Program-made: the position numbers and the translations under genes
NCBI RefSeq assembly: GCF_003369915.1
Contig: NW_022881603.1
Coordinates: 7,237,249 to 7,301,248 of the forward strand
Source of the DNA: Drosophila miranda
Lineage: Eukaryota; Arthropoda; Insecta; Diptera; Drosophilidae
DNA: 64,000 nucleotides
Direction of reading: 5' to 3'
Part shown: piece after piece, positions 58,301 through 64,000 of the stretch
Layout: the number at the start of each line of letters is the position of its first letter
How positions within the stretch are numbered: position 1 is the stretch's first letter
Notes under the pieces: generated by a model
The model's input: only the letters and a program-made list of their open reading frames with translations
Database searches by the model: none
What the model was told of the DNA's origin: nothing

Positions 58301-61080
58301 GTGCGGCACTAAATTGCGGGCCACTTAGCCAGAGGGGACTGGAGGCAGTGGCAAGTGGGGCAGGTCCAGCCCCAGCCCCAGCAGGAGGCCTTTGTCTGCT
58401 TTATTAATAGATACCCCGCTTGGCCACAAGGCAGGGTAGATGGTTATTGGGTAAATAGGAAAATCCAGATCAAAATAGATTTTAGCTTTACTAGAGCACC
58501 GATTGTTTGAAGGAAAAAGGTTATCGTGTTCTTTCTGTCAAATCTGTTGTAGGCTAGATTTTCCCAACCCCACTATGAAGATGCAAATTTGTGCTAGTAC
58601 ATAAAAGCCAGGGGCTTGCCTTTAACCATTCGAGATGCAAAGTCAACAGCAATGCAGAAACACGCACTCCTCGGAGAATTTTCTTGAAAGCTGACCGAGC
58701 AACGCGGCGTATGAGCAGCGCCCCAGACCGTTCATGGAGTGGCACAATTTCACGGCCCGATTGAAGAACAAACAGCGACTGTAAGTTTCAGTCGGAGGCA
58801 AGTAACTGTTTGTCATTGGCATTAATTATGCGGCATAACATGGAAGGCCAGAGGAAGAGCTGAGGAGCGGCGGGAGGCATGAGGCAGCGGCACAGAATGT
58901 CGTAGCGAATCTGTCACATCAAGAAAACTTTTGCAGCATAATTTGACAGACTTGAAAATCATTTGTGGCCACAGAGAGCAAGTGAGGAATGATATGTCAC
59001 ACAGATACGCACATACGTACACATGTCCCCCTTTCTGTTGTCATAGTGTATCTGGAATTGAATTATAGCATACCGAAGGCACAGCAAAAAGTCAAGATCA
59101 GAGCACCACACGTTTCCAATTTGTTAGGATATATCTAATATATGTATATATGTACATACATATACGACTGTATTTATAGGCTGCAAATAAACATTAGACG
59201 CCGTGGTTGAAATCCCTCCCTGAGGAACCGCCACGTAAAATAAAGCTGAGAGATCAGATTCATTCTGTATTTATAGGCGGGACAGGGGCAAGCTGGAGGG
59301 CTTGTGTGTCACTTGACATTTGTGTAAACTGAAGGAGAGGATCCCAGAGAGAGAGAGTGAGAGAGAGAGGGGCATGGGGGAGGAGCAGGCTCGTACTCGT
59401 ACATAATATGAAATGCTGCCAGGACATTCATGATGGGCCCCATTCTCCGCTCTGTTTTGTTGTTATGCACCTGAATGATTTCTTTTGTGAAATTGATATC
59501 TCCGTATATACATGTGTGCATCTTTCAGCATGTGGGTGTTTGTATATTTGTATTCTCGAATGCTTCAGACTCAGCTTTGGCTTTGTAGGCTGCCCCAAGC
59601 CCTGAGGATTATAACAAATTAAAGTTGTGTAAAGCTGCAGGGATAACACAATTGTGACAGGGGATTTTATACACGTTTACCTTTTTGTTTTCGGTAACAT
59701 CATTGAAGGCATATTGGGCAGTCATGTGGTAAGATAAGACACCACAAAAAAGGCTGGAGTTGCGAAGGCACTCCAGCTTATTACGACTATGTTGCCAACT
59801 CATGATTGAAGTAGAAGTGCCAGCGAAGCTTGAAGAAATCCATTAATATAGATGGCAAGTCAGTGAAGCCAGTGACTTCTAACATGACATTAGAGAGAGT
59901 TCCTTAAAGCCAGAGGGAGAACAGGGTCAGGAGGTCTGCCATCACCAGCTAGAAGACAGTTCTCTTAGAAATAAACTTGTTTACTTTCGAAGCTGAACAC
60001 CGATCCCCCTGAAAGGGTATGTTAATCTTCGGCCCTCAGGAACTGTTTCCCACATATTATTGTTTCCCCGTTCATGTATGGCCATCCATCACATTTATTT
60101 AATTTTCCTTCGGCTCCTCTGAATGTGATTTCGGAAGAGGTCTTGGCGTGTCTGGATTAGCATGGCTCTGCCGAATATTTTCCCCCTCGTTTATTTATTC
60201 TTTCGAATTATGCGCTAAGCGGAGCTCGCCAGTGATTGATTGACCGGCGGGAAGTGGGACTGGAAGTGGTAGTGGAAGTGAAAACAAGGCAAGACGAATC
60301 CTCCAGTGTCAGGCCGATTGCCCCCGCCCCTTGGAGGCGCTCGGAGGCTCTGAAGCTCACGTAAAGCCAGTCATAAAAATATTTCAACAAACAATAAAAA
60401 ACTAGCCAAAAAACGGCAGACGAAATAACAGAACGTTGTAGGTCATGTGTCATTCGCAGAGTCCTTAGTTCCGCCTCTCCTCCCGGTTCTGGTCTCGGTC
60501 CCGGTCCTGGTTCTCCTCCGCTCTCCTCCGCTCTCTTGTTTAGTTTAGTTTTGTTTCGCCTCGTGGCTCATGACTCGTGTTGCATGTGGCATGTTTGTTT
60601 GCACTCAGCGGGAAGTGCTCGGGGGATATCAAACTTTAACACAGAATATTTTGTAACATGCCACGGGTCTGAAATTGAATATTTAATTTCTGCTTTGTCG
60701 CCAGTGCTTTGATACAAATTTTTTCGGAGGAGTGGGGTGGGGGACAGAGTGGGCCGTTAATTAAATTCCATTCCTCGCAAATATTTTAGACAGCTGATGC
60801 ACAAAAGCGACTCAAATGCTTTGGCGGTTCTAGCACATGAAGAGTGAATTTTTTCATTATTTTCGGTGTCAAGTCGAAGCGTTGGTGAGGAATTTTATAA
60901 CAAAAAAAAAAAGGAGAAGGAGAAGAACTTTGCTCATTTCGATATATTAGCTAGAGAAAAAGTTGACTATTTTTAAAAACTTTTGACTTTTAATGAGCTT
61001 TTGCTCCAGCTGTTGAAGTATGATTTAAATAAAAAGTCGAGCTGTTTTAAAAAAGAGGCAATTATGGTTAGATGTAGACC
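49330..61080. other. Long non-coding region with scattered simple repeats
   Basis: No coding exon, RNA gene or transposon was recognised in about 11.7 kb. Composition is typical Drosophila intron or intergenic DNA. If the igl-like gene starts further right, this is its upstream intron. Simple repeats are a G10 run (50354-50363), CCAGGA-type repeats (51140-51180), CTCTC tracts (52050-52070), a GGTGCTCCAGTG duplication (54469-54495), ACTGAACGGA repeats (55985-56015), AC repeats (56188-56203), GACCA repeats (56796-56815), GTGTTC repeats (58171-58192), CCAGTG repeats (58258-58285) and a GAGA tract (59347-59371). Confidence 0.5.
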
Positions 61081-61440
61081 GACGTATGCGAATGTACAAA
61101 TGTATATTGCAGTTTATTGATAGGCAAAAGCGAAAGTGTGTATGTTGGTATGTGTGGGAACGAACGATGAACGATGAACAAGCAAGCGCACCGAATGGTC
61201 CGTGCCCTAACGAAAAAGCGCGAGAAAGGGAGAGCGCTACAGCAGCTCGCTTGGGCTGCAGCTAAGCCGAGAGCGAACGATAGTTAGAGCGCGAGAGAAC
61301 TGCATATACGAAGAGGGTGGGCAGAGGGGCGAGAGAACGGTTATGCGGCTAAACAAACAAGCAGTGGGCACTGCAAGCAGCACTCTGCACCACTGGATAT
61401 TATTTCAGGAGTTTGTTGACTAATATCGGGCTACGAAAGC
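61081..61440. promoter_or_regulatory. Candidate promoter or regulatory stretch rich in GAGAG motifs
   Basis: About 360 bp with repeated GAGAG/CGAGAG motifs (near 61222, 61230, 61268, 61292, 61332), GAACGATGAACGATGAAC repeats and a TGCAGC-rich core. Such GAGA clusters mark many paused Drosophila promoters. No TATA box or clear initiator could be assigned, so direction and target gene are unknown. Confidence 0.3.
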
Positions 61441-62880
61441 CTACAGCCTATTCCCAGTTTTTGTTTTCATATTTTCCACCCATATTTTCCCATTAAAAAA
61501 CAAAAGGAGAAGCCATTCTTTTCTGTTCTTTTCCCTCTCACTGCCATTTGCCCATCGCTTGAGCCTTCCGGCTCTTACCCCGTCGCCCACTTGATGCCAC
61601 TTAATTAAATTGGATGCTTCACAGAAAAAGAAAAAAGAACTCAACGGCACCGAAAAAAAAACGAAGCGAAAATCCAACGAAAAGTCCATGCCACTGTTTC
61701 AACACTTAATCATTAAGATTCAAAGCCCCAGAAAGAGAACGAGCGAATAAGCTCAGAGTACGAGTCCGAGTTGTATAGTGAAAAAAATCGAAGTAAACAT
61801 GGAATGTGGAAACTTTTAATTGCCGTTCTATGTAGATGTGTAGGAGTATATGTAGAGTATATTATAATAAAATCAAATATGCCAGTACTGCGGCATCAAT
61901 TTTAAGCTGATTAGATGCAAATGGCTGTGATAAAGATAAAAATACCGAATCAATATCAAACTATGTTGCCAGCCTACGAGAATGACACTTCAAAACAAAC
62001 TACAGAACGGAAGAGGAAAAAAAATAAAATGGCAAATCCCGAGCAGATTTGATGTTATTTTTATGTTCAAACTAGGGGCCGACGGATGGGGAGGGAGAGT
62101 GTGACGACGGAGCACACAAAAGTCTTATTTATTCATGGGCACGGAGGAAGTACTGATGTGGACGTCAGCAGGAGTCAGCAACTAAGATGTGTACCGCCCC
62201 CACTGGATGCGGGGAAATACTTCTTTTACGAGCACTATCGAAATATGTCCCAGATTTTGATGGCCCTGGCAACACACCTGCGTATCGTAAGCCCGGACAC
62301 CGGACATCCCACTCGCAGTGAAGCGACGGCTAAATTCAAAATTCCATCTCACTTAGTAGTCGATTTAAACAAATATATATATTTAATACCCCAAGCCCAA
62401 AGTCCAAAGAAAGAATTACCTTTTGCTCTCCTTTGAGAATGCTCAGCACAGAACTCGGGCAAACTATTGGCTCGCTTTACTTCACAATCTTTCAAATATT
62501 CTCAATGGCGCGCACTTTCCTTTTCTGGGAGTTATGGGGCTTGCTTTCCGAAGGGAACCTATTGAACCGAACGCTTCGCTGGATTTGTGAAACTGGCCTC
62601 GTTTGAGCCTGTGAATTTGATTAAAAACGTATATCGTGTGGCTCTGTTAGCACTCTTCGGGCCAATGTTAACTGCCGTTGACTGAGAAACGTTGAGGAAA
62701 CCCGGCCGAAAGTAGGTCTCCTCGAAGGAACGAGTGGGAATTTACTTGGAACACTTTGAGTGAAGTTCTGAACAGCTTTTCCCCAGATATAAATCCTCTT
62801 AAGCTTGGGAGAGCTTTGACAGAAAGTTTCCAGTATTTATTTGAATGCAAAAATCGATGCTATAAATACCTGTTGTTGTT
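61441..62880. other. Non-coding DNA
   Basis: Unique sequence with A-runs. A short open frame at 62086-62436 shows no recognisable motif and I do not call it a gene. Confidence 0.45.
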
Positions 62881-64000
62881 TTTATACCCGATACTCAAAA
62901 TGAGTATTGGGGTATATTAGATTTGTGGTAAAAGTGGATGTGTGTAACGTCCAGAAGGAATCGTTTCCGACCCCATAAAGTATATATATTCTTGATCAGC
63001 ATCAATAGCCGAGTCGATTGAGCCATGTCTGTCTGTCCGTCTGTCCGTCCGTCCGTCTGTCCGTCTGTCCGTCCGTCCGTCTGTCCGTCTGTCCGTCCCC
63101 TTCAGCGCCTAGTGCTCAAAGACTATAAGAGCGAGAGCAACGATGTTTTGGATCCAGACTTCTGTGATATGTCACTGCTACAAAAATATTTCAAAACTTC
63201 GCCCCGCCCACTTCCGCCCCCACAAAGGACGAAAATCTGTGGCATCCACAATTTTAAAGATATGAGACAACCAGAAACGTAGAATTGTAGAGAATGACCA
63301 TATCTTTAAGACTGCGGAATCTGAATTGGATCGTATCATTATTATAGCCAGCATCAAGAAAACAATTTCATTTTTTCTCGCCCTGTCTCTCTCTAACACA
63401 CACGTAGCATAGGCGGCTTTGCTTAGAGTAAAACATTAGCGCCTAGATCTCAGAGACTACAAAAGCTAGAGCAACCAAATTTGGTATCAACACTCCTAAT
63501 ATATCGGACCGAGACGAGTTTGTTTCAAAATTTCGCCACACCCCCTTCCGCCCCCGCAAAGGACGAAAATCTGGGGATATTCAAAAATCTCAGAGACTAT
63601 TAAGGCTAGAGTAACCAAATTTAGTATCCGCACTCCTGTTAGATCTTTCTATAAAACGTGTATCTCAAAATTCCGCCCCACCCCCTTCCGCCCACACAAA
63701 GGACGAAAATCTGTTGCATCCACAATATTGCACATTCGAGAAAACTAAAAACGCAGAATCATAGATAATGACCATATTTATCAGATTGCTGAATCTGGAT
63801 CAGATCAGATCATTTTTATAGCCAATAGGAACAAATCAATTTGCAGTGGCTACGCAGCGCCCGACGTCACGCTCAGACTGATTTTCTGTCTCTCTCGCAC
63901 GTACTCTTTGTCGTGTCTTTTAATATTAGCGGCGTCTGCCGGAGGAGAGCCATACTGACTTAGTACCGGGTATAACCGTAGAGTTGCGGTGTCCGCAGCA
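62881..64000 (+). mobile_element. DINE-1-like element, copy 7 (3' end cut by the window)
   Basis: Type I copy with a long (GTCY)n tract (63025-63098), three internal repeats, the 3' subterminal inverted repeat with one change (AGTACCGGGTATAA) and the start of the terminal hairpin. The window ends inside the hairpin, so at most about 25 bp of the element are missing. Confidence 0.9.

Noticed and set aside
62086..62436. 116-codon open frame on the + strand
   Set aside because: No recognisable motif, no splice or promoter context, and a length expected by chance in this region.
63025..63282. Open frame encoding SVCPSVRPSV repeats, also seen at 48547 and 45439
   Set aside because: It is a translation of the (GTCY)n microsatellite of the DINE-1-like element, not a gene.

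Overview
The window is Drosophila nuclear DNA, most likely from the obscura group (pseudoobscura, persimilis or miranda type). The reasons are a non-LTR element of insect type, Ty3/gypsy retrotransposons with a tRNA-Leu primer site, seven copies of a DINE-1-like (Helentron-associated) repeat with (GTCY)n microsatellites, and two exons of an IQ-motif gene that looks like igloo (igl). There is no prokaryotic or organellar gene organisation. The species call is inference.

Layout. Positions 1-2236 hold the 3' part of a broken jockey/CR1-type LINE on the + strand. A short GC-rich stretch of unknown origin follows. About 2528-32421 is a 30-kb head-to-tail array of six copies (called A-F here) of one env-less Ty3/gypsy element, all on the - strand. 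Neighbouring copies share a single LTR (internal-LTR-internal-LTR and so on). Copy A lacks its 3' end and 3' LTR. B and C share one frameshift, C and D share an 85-codon Gag deletion, and D and E share an integrase frameshift. This staircase of shared defects shows the array grew by at least two one-unit duplications. The LTR between E and F contains an exact 158-bp inverted repeat. No copy is complete.

From about 32.9 kb onward the DNA looks euchromatic. A gene on the - strand has its last coding exon at 34761-34987 and the preceding exon at 43863-44054. The splice phases match, and together the exons carry three GAP-43/neurogranin-type IQ (calmodulin-binding) motifs. Its 5' exons were not found and may lie in 44-64 kb or beyond. 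The 8.9-kb intron and both flanks carry DINE-1-like copies (32.9, 38.5, 40.5, 44.7 inverted, 47.3, 48.4 and 62.9 kb). The rest, mainly 49.3-62.9 kb, is non-coding DNA with simple repeats and one GAGA-rich, promoter-like stretch near 61.2 kb.

The genes here do not form a pathway. The window shows a probable single-copy neuronal gene with a recombining retrotransposon array about 2.3 kb beyond its 3' end and non-autonomous rolling-circle-type repeats in and around it.
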